Shown here: one piece after another, positions 12,501 through 20,703 of the stretch
How the letters are laid out: each line of letters starts with the position of its first letter
Numbering within the stretch: the first letter of the stretch is position 1
Source: Lactuca virosa
Lineage: Eukaryota; Streptophyta; Magnoliopsida; Asterales; Asteraceae
NCBI GenBank assembly: GCA_928212115.1
Contig: CAKMRJ010005412.1
Location: 251,397,929-251,461,928, forward strand
Direction of reading: 5' to 3'
DNA length: 64,000 nt
Notes under the pieces: generated by a model
Told to the model about the DNA's origin: nothing
Seen by the model: the letters and a program-made list of their open reading frames with translations, nothing else
Database searches by the model: none
Translations under genes and position numbers: made by a program

Positions 12501-13280
12501 TTAGTAACCTGGCAGCATACCATAACCAAGACGATCCTGTAATACGCGATCGAAGTCAGGTCCAAACACTCGTGTCATCTCCTCCACTTTCTTGTTTCGA
12601 GCTTTTGTTGCATCTTCATATTCTGACAGTGCCTTCATATACATATCATGAGCTTTCAATAACTGCTTCATTATCTCATCAACTCTCTCCTTCAGCGGCC
12701 CTAACGAATGTTCTAAGGCCATCAACTCTTTCTGTAAAGGCTCGTTTCCAAACTTGAGCCTAGCAACCATGTTTAGCCTCTTGTGGGCCCACGAGAGATC
12801 GAATCCTAAAGCCTCCAAGTCTTTAAAATCTTGCCATAGACCGGTTATCTGCTCCTGCGCCAGTGTATCCACGGTTAATCCCATAAAACGTTTAATGGTT
12901 GCATGGAGTTCTTTCAAGTTGCCTAACCAAAACGTTGTCACACGAATCTGGACCCGTTGAAATGTGTTGGGGTAGCGGTGCTCGACAGCCTCAAATAGCT
13001 CCTTTGCCTCTCGTCCCACAACATTCCCTCGCCATATTTCTACAGTTCCATGAGGTTCCTCGCATGTCCTCTTCTCAGGCATCTCCGTTTGCATCAACAC
13101 ATAAGGGTCTTCGGTCTTTAGTGTCAGTGACTCATCAAGACACGCGGAGCTTCTTTTGGAAGACGTCTCTCCCCTTTTACTAAAACTTTTTGATGGGATC
13201 AAATTGGGTTTCTTCTGTTTTAACAGAGGCCAACTTTCTTTGCTCTTGAGAAGATGATCTTGAAAGCTCGTTATCTTCAA
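12501..13280 (-). pseudogene. Plant protein fragment: C-terminal helical/coiled-coil domain
   Basis: An open frame of about 259 residues runs on the minus strand from the viral junction to a stop at 12501. It has no in-frame ATG near its start; the first Met lies well inside (MQTEMPEKR). After a basic, Ser-rich stretch comes a segment beginning with IWRGNVVGREAKELFEAVEH, then LWQDFKDLEALGFDLSWAHK, and a long helical, probably coiled-coil tail. The pattern resembles helical C-terminal regions of plant MATH, B3-associated or phospholipase-like families. This is from memory of the pattern, not a search. The 5' exons are missing: the frame starts exactly where viral promoter DNA ends (about 13268). 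It could be a truncated host gene, a retro-copied fragment or the tail of a live gene broken by viral integration. Confidence 0.5.
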
Positions 13281-13302
13281 AGATGTCTTTTTCTCTTTCT
13301 TT

Positions 13303-13321
13303 TGTCATGCCTTACGTCATT
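13303..13321 (-). promoter_or_regulatory. as-1-like activation element of the P-type promoter
   Basis: The minus strand reads AATGACGTAAGGCATGACA, two TGACG-like half-sites in the spacing of the CaMV 35S as-1 element. The same 19 bases recur at 23091-23109. Here the promoter is cut about 35 bases downstream, before any TATA box, where plant DNA begins. Confidence 0.65.
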
Positions 13322-13384
13322 CCTCCCGCCTTCGAAAATACATGTTTTTGAATAATGTTTGCTTGTGTCATGGCTGACGTTAAT

Positions 13385-13459
13385 GGTGTTCACAATGTTT
13401 CTTTCATGAATGAATGTTTTTTTGAACTGTTGTTGTTCTTGCTTCATGATGACTTCCAT
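13385..13459 (-). pseudogene. Transactivator (ORF VI) N-terminal stub in unit P
   Basis: The minus strand starts MEVIMKQEQQQFKK, which aligns with the first codons of the transactivator in unit C (MEAIMKQIKHQFKQ at 20688). After about 20 codons it jumps to sequence that in unit C lies just after the transactivator stop (reading INVSHDTSKHYS in both). The whole functional part is deleted. It overlaps the end of the RNase H frame, the junction order expected for caulimovirids. Confidence 0.75.
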
Positions 13460-15523
13460 TCTCTCGTCAAAGTGTCTGCTATATGATTGTTTGCGCTTTT
13501 GATGTATCTGAGATAAGGATGAAATTGATGTAATTGTAATTGCCAACGAATCAATCGTCCACGGCAATAATCTTCTTGTAATTTATAGCGCCAAAATCCA
13601 AGTAGATACTTGGAATCTGTTCGTAACTCGAATCTTGTTTGTAGAAGCTCGACCTTCCATTTCTTCAATGTTCTTAAACAAGCTAGTGTTTCTCGTTCAT
13701 GTGTGCTATAATTTTGCTCCGTTTGGGAAAATGTTCCCGATATATACTTGCATAATTTTTGCTCATATTTATCTGTTTTTAATACTTCAGATGATACATT
13801 TGTATCAATGTATGCTTTTGGTGATATTTTCATATCACTGTATACTTTATCATTGTTTACTTCAGATGGTATTTTCATACCAATGTATGCTTTTGGTGAT
13901 ACTTTCATATCACTGTATACTTTTGATGGGTCAGATATGAGGTTTCCCTCGTTATCTAGTCCCAATAATACTTTTCCATGTATAATTGCTTTTAGGCATC
14001 CTGCCCAAGTGTCTTGTGATGCATCTGTTTCTACAATTAAGAAATCATCTATTTTTGCATTATATAAAGTAGGGAGAACTTGAATGTTTTGTTATATTTT
14101 GTACTAAAATAGTATCTGTATTGGTCCAAGACCAAGGTATTTTTTCTGATATTTTCTTTTGTAAAACTTTTCTTTCTTTTGCTAAATTTTTTAAAAATCC
14201 TTGTTCTGCAATATAATTTAAACAACCAAGAAATCTTTATATTTGTTTTCTATTTTCAAGTTTATTAGGAAGCATATTTAATTTTTCTCGTATATTGTCT
14301 GTTAACGATAATTGACCATTTTCTCCAATTTTTAAACCGAGATATTCAACTGTAGTTTGAAAAAGTTTTGATTTCTTTTTTGATAAAACTAAACCCTTTT
14401 CTTTAATTCTTTGTAAAACCTTGATGACTGCATCAATGTGTGTTTGTTCGTTTCCTTTTGTAAAAACAATTATATCATCAATATATGCAAGACAAATATG
14501 ATCTAAACCATTTAAGGTTTCATCCATGAATCGCTGATATATTGCTGGTGCCTGTTTTAAACCGAATGGAAGAACATTCCATTCATAATGCTTCTGAGGA
14601 GGACATGAGAAAGCGGTTAGTGGTTTCGTATTTTCATGTAAACGTAACTGCCAATATCCAGATTTTGCATCAAATGTACTAAAATGTGTATTTCCTTTTA
14701 TTTTTTCTAAAATATATTCTTTTCTTGGTAATTTATATGAGTCTCCTATAGTAGCATCATTCATTTTTTTATAATTGATTACCATTCTTCGTTTGCCTCG
14801 TTTTATTTCATTATTATTTTCTACATAAAATGCAGGTGCTGAATGAGGACTCTTGCTAGGTCGAATGATTCCTTTTTCTAATAGTTCAATGCATTCCTGT
14901 TTGAATTCAGAAACATCTTTTATGTTGTATGGAATTTTATTTGGAACATTAACTTCATCATTAGGGTTTTTAATAATATTATTATTTCTTGATTATTTAT
15001 TTTTTAAATGATCTAGCGGGTTTTCGCTACATACTTCTTCGAGTTGTTTTTCAGCAATTTCTTTAGCAAATGTTAGTAATATTCGTAATTGAAAGCCAAC
15101 CTCTTGTTTGATTATTTTAATAAGATCATAATGTTTGATAATTGCAGTTTTTATAAGACCTTTTGTTGGATGATTGAGACTTATATCGTCATTTGTTTGT
15201 ATAAATGGTTGATATAATTTAAGGAAATTATTTCCTATAACTAAATCTATTCCTGAATCATGTTGATATATAGTTGGAGTTTTGAATGGTGTTTTTTCAA
15301 TTACTATATCTATATCTCTTCCTACGAACCAAATTTTGTGAATTGATTTATCAGCAATTGTAATCTTTAATGGTTTTTCTAATTTTTCCCAATTTTTTAA
15401 TATCTTTTTTCTTCCAAAACATAAAGTAGCTCCTGTATCTATATATGAAACTAATTCTTTATCTTGTATTTTGGTTGTAATAAAGGTACTGTTTGGGTTA
15501 ATATTTGTTTTTCTTTTACTCAT
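13444..15523 (-). pseudogene. Caulimovirid polymerase: protease-RT-RNase H, decayed
   Basis: Domains in order: an aspartic protease (SYIDTGATLC at about residues 26-35, closing VIGNNFLKLYQPF), reverse transcriptase (FDAKSGYWQLRL, VLPFGLKQAPAIYQRFMDE, catalytic YIDD in LAYIDDIIVF) and RNase H (ETDAS, then a Glu in THERETLA, RTDSKYL and HIAD carrying the other acidic residues). It would copy pregenomic RNA into DNA and replicate a pararetrovirus. Lesions: an in-frame TAA near 14993-14995 between protease and RT, a TAA near 14237-14239 just after the RT fingers-palm part, and a frameshift near 14085. The RNase H domain carries an unusual insertion of YSDM..SPKAY repeats between its first Asp and the KYISGTF strand (13770-13960). 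Confidence 0.9.
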
Positions 15524-15761
15524 TTTATTAAGGTATATGAAAGAAAATTAATTGGATTGTTAGTATTTTTTATTTTTTATTTTCCAATTTTTACTAGTAT
15601 GATTTTTGTTTTTATAACTTCATAATTTTTTATTTATTATTATAGTATATTTGGGTTTTATTATTCATTTTTATTTTACCATGTGAAAGGTCGTTTAATG
15701 GTAAGTGGTTTTTCTTTAAGTAGTGGTTTTTCATTGAGTGGTTCTTCTTTAATTGTTTTTA

Positions 15762-16070
15762 TTATTTTAAATATTTTTCAAGTAGATTTTTCTGTTGAGT
15801 TAAATTCTGTAATAATTCAGGGATTTGTTTTAATACAATTAGACTTTCTACCTCTATAATATTGTTTAATTTTTGACTAATTATATTTAGTTTTTCTCCT
15901 ACTGATTTATCTTCTTCAGGATTAAGACCGATGTTATATATTGTTCCTTGTGGTAAATTTTGTGGTATTTCTATAATCATTTCTTTATCTGGTATATATG
16001 GTTTTGTATTTTGATATGATCCTTCAAGTGTTTTAAAATATTTTAGGGAATTACTAGATGATTCTGTCAT
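15762..16070 (-). CDS. Small coiled-coil ORF (ORF II/III-like), unit P
   Basis: 102 residues starting MTESSSNSLKYFKTLEG. Its ATG overlaps the end of the movement-protein reading frame as ATGA, a compact caulimovirid arrangement. The N-terminal half is polar (PDKEMIIEIPQNL). The C-terminal third is a heptad-like helix (SLIVLKQIPELLQNLTQQKN). By position and size it could be an aphid-transmission-factor or virion-associated-protein analogue, but no diagnostic motif is visible. It is absent from both C units. The frame is intact. Confidence 0.55.
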   Translation of the reverse strand: MTESSSNSLKYFKTLEGSYQNTKPYIPDKEMIIEIPQNLPQGTIYNIGLNPEEDKSVGEKLNIISQKLNNIIEVESLIVLKQIPELLQNLTQQKNLLEKYLK

Positions 16071-17010
16071 ATTCTTAAACTTAATGATCTAATCATTTCT
16101 TTAATATCTTCTAGCTTTTCATCGCTATTTTCATTAGATGTTGAAGGCTGACATTCTGAAATAGAAGATCTACCTATTATAGTTGAAAATGGAGGTTCTA
16201 TAATTGGACTTCTTTTTATTAACGGAGTAGTAGTTATTATTGGTTGAAAATTAGTTCATTGAATATTCTATTATTAGTCATATTTGGTGATTCAAGGGAT
16301 AATAAAGGGGTAAATAATTTATCTATATAAATTCTATCTTCTGTTTTAAATGTAATACTATGATGAGAATTTGTTAATGCATAATTTATTTGATATGTAA
16401 TAGTAAATGGATGATTACCTTTTATGATAAAATTTTGTCTTAATAATTTATATCGTACAGTAATACTATTACTTAAATTTTTATCTTTAAAACTTAATCC
16501 TAATTGAATATTAATATCAAATTTTATTTTTCCTTCAATTAAATTACCTTCTCCTTTTGCAATAATACTTTCTTGGTTATTAATTATACGATCATCTCTG
16601 ATTTCTAATTCTATTGGTGTATTTAAATTACTTACAGTACTTTTTAAGATTATTTGAATAGTTGATATATGAATATAAGCAATTTTTATTCTATCTGTTT
16701 CTTTAATATGAGATAATCTATTTCTAATTTGTTGTTTATTTATTATGGGTATAGTAATATTTCTTTGAGTTAATTCTATAGGTATTGTTTGTTCTCCTAT
16801 AATTTTTCCATAATATATAATATTTTTTCTAGAAAAGAAATTTTTAAATGTGTTATATCTAAAATTGTGTCTTTCGGATAGTGTGAAATTTGATTTTCTT
16901 ATAGCGTATTTATTGATGTTATTTTTATTAATTAAAGCATCAAAAGTGTATCCAGATTCATTTTCTTCGTTATTAATAACTATTGGTGAGTTTTCTATTT
17001 CTTGAGACAT
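16071..17010 (-). pseudogene. Caulimovirid movement protein (30K type), frameshifted
   Basis: The main frame runs 17010-16237 (257 residues). It contains the 30K-superfamily core: IAYIHISTIQIILKSTVSN, then TPIELEIRDDRI and IQLGLSFKDKNLSNS. Such proteins form tubules through plasmodesmata for cell-to-cell spread. The frame stops at IFNQ (16237), but the adjacent frame stays open from there to 16071 and ends in the ATGA overlap with the next ORF. A frameshift near 16240 has therefore cut off a tail of about 55 residues; the restored length would be near the 320-330 usual for the family. The start is the ATG of MSQEIENSP, directly after the leader. Confidence 0.8.
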
Positions 17011-17090
17011 ACTTATAGTATTAAATCTTCTTACGATAAATATTTTAATTGTTGATAACTTTTTTAAATATGAATATTTAAAAACAATGG

Positions 17091-17180
17091 TTATTTATTA
17101 TCATGTTTATGATGTTTATCATGTTTATGATGCTTATCATGTTTATGATGCTTATCATGTTTATGATGCTGCATATGCAT
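17091..17180 (-). CDS. Histidine-rich leader small ORF, unit P
   Basis: A 29-codon frame starts MHMQ and continues with four HHKHDK-type repeats before stopping. The 18-bp DNA unit encodes HHKHDK. The same ORF occurs in unit C copy 1 (18032-18121) with the same length, and in copy 2 with a contracted repeat and a longer tail. It lies in the leader between the primer site and the first large ORF, so it may act as a uORF. Coding status is unproven; low complexity is the alternative. Confidence 0.45.
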   Translation of the reverse strand: MHMQHHKHDKHHKHDKHHKHDKHHKHDNK

Positions 17181-17244
17181 ATATTCTTATTAACGATAGA
17201 TGGAATATGCAAACTGATAATAAGAATAATAAGAACGTTACTTA

Positions 17245-17289
17245 GCTCTGATACCAAATTGAAAACGTAAGTGCGTAGCTCTGATACCA
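17245..17289 (-). other. Duplicated tRNA-Met primer binding sites, unit P
   Basis: TGGTATCAGAGC, complementary to the 3' end of initiator tRNA-Met, occurs twice on the minus strand, at 17278-17289 and 17245-17256. The spacing is 33 bp, and each copy is preceded by a similar TTTTCAATT context. The C units have a single site. The primer site marks the start of minus-strand synthesis. Confidence 0.8.
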
Positions 17290-17658
17290 AATTGAAAAAC
17301 ATGGCGGAGTTAATAAAATTAAGATAGAATATACCTGAATGATGCATCAGAATGGATTGACGATGGATTGATTGTCTGGGTTTGATATGTTTATATGAAT
17401 ATATAGATATGTTTGGATAGGGTTCTGCTATTTAGAAATAGACGAGCTATTTCAACAGAAGAAGATTGAGAACAACTCAAATCTTATAATCAAGAAGACA
17501 TTATTGAAAACACGTGTCCTTTCAATAATGAAGGGATTGTTATTAAATTAAAGTGTCGGTAGGATAATTATTATATGTCTATTGTATTATTGTGATGTAA
17601 CATAAAGTGTTAGTCCCTCAATAGTCTAGGGGGCTATATTGTAAATATGTTTGTCATA

Positions 17659-17678
17659 TTGCAATCATACGATTGCAA
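17659..17678. promoter_or_regulatory. Conserved promoter palindrome
   Basis: TTGCAATC-N4-GATTGCAA, a perfect 8+8 inverted repeat about 30 bp upstream of the TATA box. It recurs at 22330-22349, 22921-22940, 23213-23232 and 43329-43348 with both arms intact and only the 4-base centre varying. It is a likely transcription-factor site or a cruciform. Confidence 0.6.
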
Positions 17679-17707
17679 TTCAATTATGTAACCGGCTCCT
17701 TTGAGCC

Positions 17708-17715
17708 TATAAATA
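17708..17715 (+). promoter_or_regulatory. TATA box, unit C copy 1
   Basis: TATAAATA lies downstream of the palindrome. An AATAAA at 17734-17739 is close to the expected transcription start, so the same block can supply the polyadenylation signal at the 3' repeat. Confidence 0.65.
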
Positions 17716-17791
17716 TGGCATTTGCCCATATGAAATAAACAAGCTAAAATTGAGTGTTTAAGATTTGAGTTGTTCTCAATCTTCTTCTGTT

Positions 17792-17810
17792 GAAATAGCT
17801 CGTCTATTTC
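17792..17810 (+). promoter_or_regulatory. Leader hairpin
   Basis: GAAATAG-CTCGT-CTATTTC forms a 7-bp stem with a 5-base loop in the leader. It is conserved at 22463-22481 and 43466-43484. At 23349-23369 both arms gain one A/T pair and the loop changes, which suggests that pairing matters. Confidence 0.4.
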
Positions 17811-17942
17811 TGAATATCAGAACCCTATCCAAACATATCCATATATTCATATAAACATATCAAACCCAGACAATCAATCCATCGTCAATCCATTCCGACG
17901 CATCATTCAGGTATATTCTGTCTTAATTTTATTAATTCCGCC

Positions 17943-18134
17943 ATGTTTTTCGATTTGGTATCAGAGCTAAGTAACGTTCTTATTATTCTTATTATTAGTT
18001 TGCATATTCAATCTATCGTTAATAAGAATATATGCATATGCAGCATCATAAACATGATAAACATCATAAACATGATAAGCATCATAAACATGATAAACAT
18101 CATAAACATAATAATGAATAACCATTGTTTTTAA
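17943..18134 (+). CDS. Leader ORF overlapping the primer site (63 codons)
   Basis: It starts at the ATG 13 bp before the primer site, so the primer site is translated as LVSEL. It then encodes a hydrophobic stretch (NVLIILIISLHIQSIV) and an Ile/Asn/Met tail that is the other frame of the His-rich repeat. The same frame, with the same start, stays open in unit P (minus, about 17310-17078) and in copy 2. It is possibly a uORF. Conservation may only reflect conserved RNA sequence. Confidence 0.35.
   Translation: MFFDLVSELSNVLIILIISLHIQSIVNKNICICSIINMINIINMISIINMINIINIIMNNHCF
17956..17967 (+). other. tRNA-Met primer binding site, unit C copy 1
   Basis: TGGTATCAGAGC is complementary to initiator tRNA-Met and is the start point of minus-strand DNA in caulimovirids. 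Confidence 0.85.
18032..18121 (+). CDS. Histidine-rich leader small ORF, unit C copy 1
   Basis: 29 codons, MHMQ then HHKHDK repeats, ending HNNE. It matches the unit P version in start, length and repeat number but differs at the C-terminus. About half the residues are His, which could bind metal or simply reflect the 18-bp DNA repeat. Confidence 0.45.
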   Translation: MHMQHHKHDKHHKHDKHHKHDKHHKHNNE

Positions 18135-18355
18135 ATATTCATATTTAAAAAAGTTATCAACAATTAAAATATTTATCGTAAGAAGATTTAATATCATAAA
18201 TATGTCTCAAGATATTTTCAATTGTTAAATTACTTTTATTTCTTCATGATATTATCATTCCGAGTTGTTTTAACTATTAATTCTACAAAATTTGAAATTT
18301 TTATTAAAATAATACTCGTTCTTAATAATCAAATTCATGCTTGAAATATATATTT

Positions 18356-18595
18356 ATGTCTAACAAAATTCTGATGAATTGTATTCCTAATAAAAATATT
18401 ATTTTAAGAATACAACAAATCCAAGAATCTATAAATAATTCTAAGAAAAATCTCAAGGATTCTTACAAACCTAATAATCAAGGTACGATTTTAAACAATA
18501 ACCATATTCATGATGTTAGATATTTCATAAGAACTAGTATTAAAATCCGTTACAAGCAAATACGACGTCTAAAAACAAAACTATTTGTATTTTAA
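18356..18595 (+). CDS. Small ORF A, unit C copy 1 only
   Basis: 79 residues from the ATG of MSNKILMNC, strongly basic and helical (RIQQIQESINNSKKNLKDS; ends in an Arg/Lys-rich tail). Its layout, a helix followed by K.QI..LK, resembles ORF B, so the two may be old duplicates. There is no recognised domain. It is missing from unit P and from copy 2, where the equivalent leader is non-coding. Confidence 0.4.
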   Translation: MSNKILMNCIPNKNIILRIQQIQESINNSKKNLKDSYKPNNQGTILNNNHIHDVRYFIRTSIKIRYKQIRRLKTKLFVF

Positions 18596-18708
18596 AACGT
18601 ATGTCTTTTAAACACTATTATAATTACCACTACTATTTTTAAATAAATTTTAATCGTAACTTTAAATCCAAAACGAAACTAAACCATTATTATTATAAAA
18701 TTATAATC

Positions 18709-18915
18709 ATGAGTTTTTCAAGCCTAGATACAAATAAACAAGAATTAAAATTTTTTCGTAAAACATTGAAACAATCTAAAAAATTTCTTTTAGACTTAAA
18801 AATAGATTCTGACATATCAATGATAAATTGTATATCTAATATTGAAGCAATACATATAATAAATAATAGTATAAATTGGAAACAAGAACAAATAAAAACC
18901 TTGAAGATAAAATAA
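18709..18915 (+). CDS. Small ORF B, unit C copy 1
   Basis: 68 residues, MSFSSLDTNKQELKFFRKTL, helical and Lys-rich. The copy 2 version (23874-24098) has 74 residues and is closely similar; copy 1 loses the last codons through a single-base change near 18903. Selection on the protein is suggested by the matching frame in two diverged copies. Function unknown; size and helicity would fit a virion-associated protein. Confidence 0.5.
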   Translation: MSFSSLDTNKQELKFFRKTLKQSKKFLLDLKIDSDISMINCISNIEAIHIINNSINWKQEQIKTLKIK

Positions 18916-18934
18916 CAAAATTAATTTGTTAAAT

Positions 18935-18976
18935 ATGATAGAAAAAACAACTACTTCACTAGAAAAAAGAAACTAA
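18935..18976 (+). pseudogene. Movement-protein stub, unit C copy 1
   Basis: A 13-codon frame (MIEKTTTSLEKRN) sits where copy 2 has a clearer fusion of the two ends of the movement-protein gene (24101-24160). It is degraded and carries no function. Confidence 0.5.
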
Positions 18977-18987
18977 AAATTTTATAT

Positions 18988-20372
18988 ATGGAAACTTTAC
19001 AAGAAAAAGTAGAAACACTAACTAAATTATTTGCAGCACTAGAAATTCCATCTGAAACTCAAGAAAATAATATAGAAATAGAAAATAATTCAGATGATAA
19101 TGACGCAGAAGTAATATATGATTTTTCTTCAGATGATGAAAACCCTTATTCAAATCCATATAGAGATTCACAAAACAATTTGGATTAAAACGAAAACAAT
19201 CATATGTTGAAGATGATTATCAAAGTCAATATATTTATGGACCACCTTCATTAGAAGAAAATTTTTTATATAGACAAGGAATGGTTAAAAATAAACAAAA
19301 CAAATGGGAAAAAATACCTCCTCAATACATACCTAAATTATTTACATTTCCAACAAATTCAGATATTCTTTTTATTGATTGTGACCAAAATCCTGAAGCA
19401 AAAATTCAAGAATGAAGTAATAAAATGGGAGTACAAATTCAGTTAACCGAAGAATTAAGAAATTTACACCCAAAACACTTTCTTAATTATATCATTCATA
19501 AAACACAAGGTAACGCATATCGTTTCCTTTCATCTCTTGATGAAACCGAAACAATGATGATAGCCACCACTGATGCTATGGAAACATTTAAAAATGTATT
19601 AAGCCGTCTTATTCAGGAATTCATAGGAAAACAAATTGAAGATAAAATATCAAAAGAAGCTTTTCAATTAGAATCATTATGGCATCTAACTAATTTACGA
19701 ATTTGCAATATGTGTTATCTAGAACCATTTATATGCGAATATTCCGAACATTATTATAATTTAGATCCCACTAGAAAAAAGGCAGCGTTAGATATGTTCT
19801 ATCAAAAACTACCATCATCAGTAAGCCAAAGTGTAATAAAAGATTTCCAAGAAGCATTACAACAAAATAAAATTGCAGACACTGTAGGAGCACGAATAAG
19901 TATATTAAAAGCATGGATGCAGAAAAAATGTTTAGAACAAAAAACAACACAAGATGCAAAAATAGATTTATGTTGTGACATCCTTTCTAATAAAGTAAAT
20001 CAGTATGGTTGTAAAGAAAAACAACAAAGTAAAAAGAAAATTTGGAAAAAAACAAACTATAAACCCAAATATAAAGAATATTATAAACAAGGGGAAAGAA
20101 AATATTTCCGAAATAGAAAACAATATAAACAAAAATATCAATCCAAAACAAATTATTGTCCATCGAATAAAAAAGACTGTAAATGTTGGATATGTCAAGA
20201 AGAAGGACACAAAGCCTATGAATGCCCAAAAAAGACTAAAAAGGAAAAAGAAACAAATATATTAAAAATTGCATACGACCTTGGATACGAACCCATAGAA
20301 GATTCAAATATAGATTCCGAAATAGATATTTATGCATATACAACTGATTCTGATTCAGATGCAGGTACATAA
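18988..20372 (+). pseudogene. Caulimovirid coat protein, copy 1 (frameshift + nonsense)
   Basis: About 460 codons from METLQEKVETLTKL. The N-terminus is a coiled coil plus an acidic region (VIYDFSSDDENPY). The centre carries the capsid core (ESLWHLTNLRICNMCYLEPF). A Lys-rich stretch precedes the zinc knuckle CWICQEEGHKAYEC (CX2CX4HX4C, 20184-20225), and the C-terminus is acidic, as in caulimovirus coat proteins. One T is missing near 19180 relative to copy 2, shifting the frame, and a TGA at 19413-19415 replaces the Trp of copy 2. The intact downstream frame is 19425-20372. Confidence 0.88.
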
Positions 20373-20703
20373 TCCTATGGGAAAAGTATTATTAGAACTT
20401 GAGGGAAACCTCATATCTAACCTATCTGGAATATACATTGCTAAAGCATACAATGGTATGAAAATACCATCTGAAGTCAACAATGATAAAGTATACAGTG
20501 ATATGAATATATCACCAAAAGCATACAGTGATATGAATATATCACCAAAAGCATACAGTGATATGAATATATCACCAAAAGCATACATTGATATGAAAAT
20601 TTTCATATCATCATTTGAAACAAACAAATTTCAGCAATTATTCAGGTACCCAAGAGACGCAAATATTCAATCCACAGATATATTGAAATGGAAGCAATCA
20701 TGA
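20373..20703 (+). pseudogene. RNase H stub with 30-bp tandem repeats, copy 1
   Basis: Read in the frame 20332-20703. It resumes inside the RNase H insertion (GKVLLELEGNLIS, compare GKVLLGLDNEGNLIS in unit P) and carries three YSDMNISPKA units (20500-20590). It then jumps to the very end of the polymerase, with the transactivator ATG overlapping at 20688. Nearly all of protease, RT and RNase H is deleted between the coat protein and this stub. Confidence 0.75.
20497..20590 (+). repeat. 30-bp coding minisatellite, copy 1
   Basis: Three near-identical units encoding YSDMNISPKA. Copy 2 has more units (41378-41560). Unit P has scattered older versions. Confidence 0.9.

Larger units (their letters stand above)
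13268..17491 (-). mobile_element. Endogenous pararetrovirus unit P (MP + Pol component)
   Basis: Read on the minus strand from 17491: leader, duplicated tRNA-Met primer site, His-rich small ORF, movement protein, small coiled-coil ORF, protease-RT-RNase H, a transactivator stub, then an as-1-like promoter start. Coat protein is absent. The upstream end (17491) matches the region just after the TATA box of the P-type promoter copied at 22635-23109, so it sits near the expected RNA start. The downstream end joins plant DNA at about 13268. Codon use is strongly A/T-biased, like unit C and unlike the Gypsy elements. This is integrated, decayed viral DNA: the movement-protein and polymerase frames are both broken. 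Confidence 0.85.
17492..17963 (+). repeat. 5' terminal repeat of unit C copy 1
   Basis: 472 bp containing promoter, TATA box, leader hairpin and the first bases of the primer site. By eye it differs from the 3' copy (22164-22634) by two substitutions and one deleted G. It acts like a pseudo-LTR made by terminal redundancy. Confidence 0.85.

Noticed and set aside
17943..17990. tRNA-Met gene
   Set aside because: Only the 12-base complement of the tRNA 3' end is present; no cloverleaf, so these are primer sites.
19968..20229. Phe/Ile-rich minus-strand ORFs suggesting membrane proteins
   Set aside because: Antisense of the Lys/Asn-rich coat protein; the same shadow appears at 40863-41105.
20355..20627. 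Minus-strand repeat ORFs (also 41250-41597 and 13635-14083 plus)
   Set aside because: Opposite strand of the 30-bp coding repeats of the RNase H stub.
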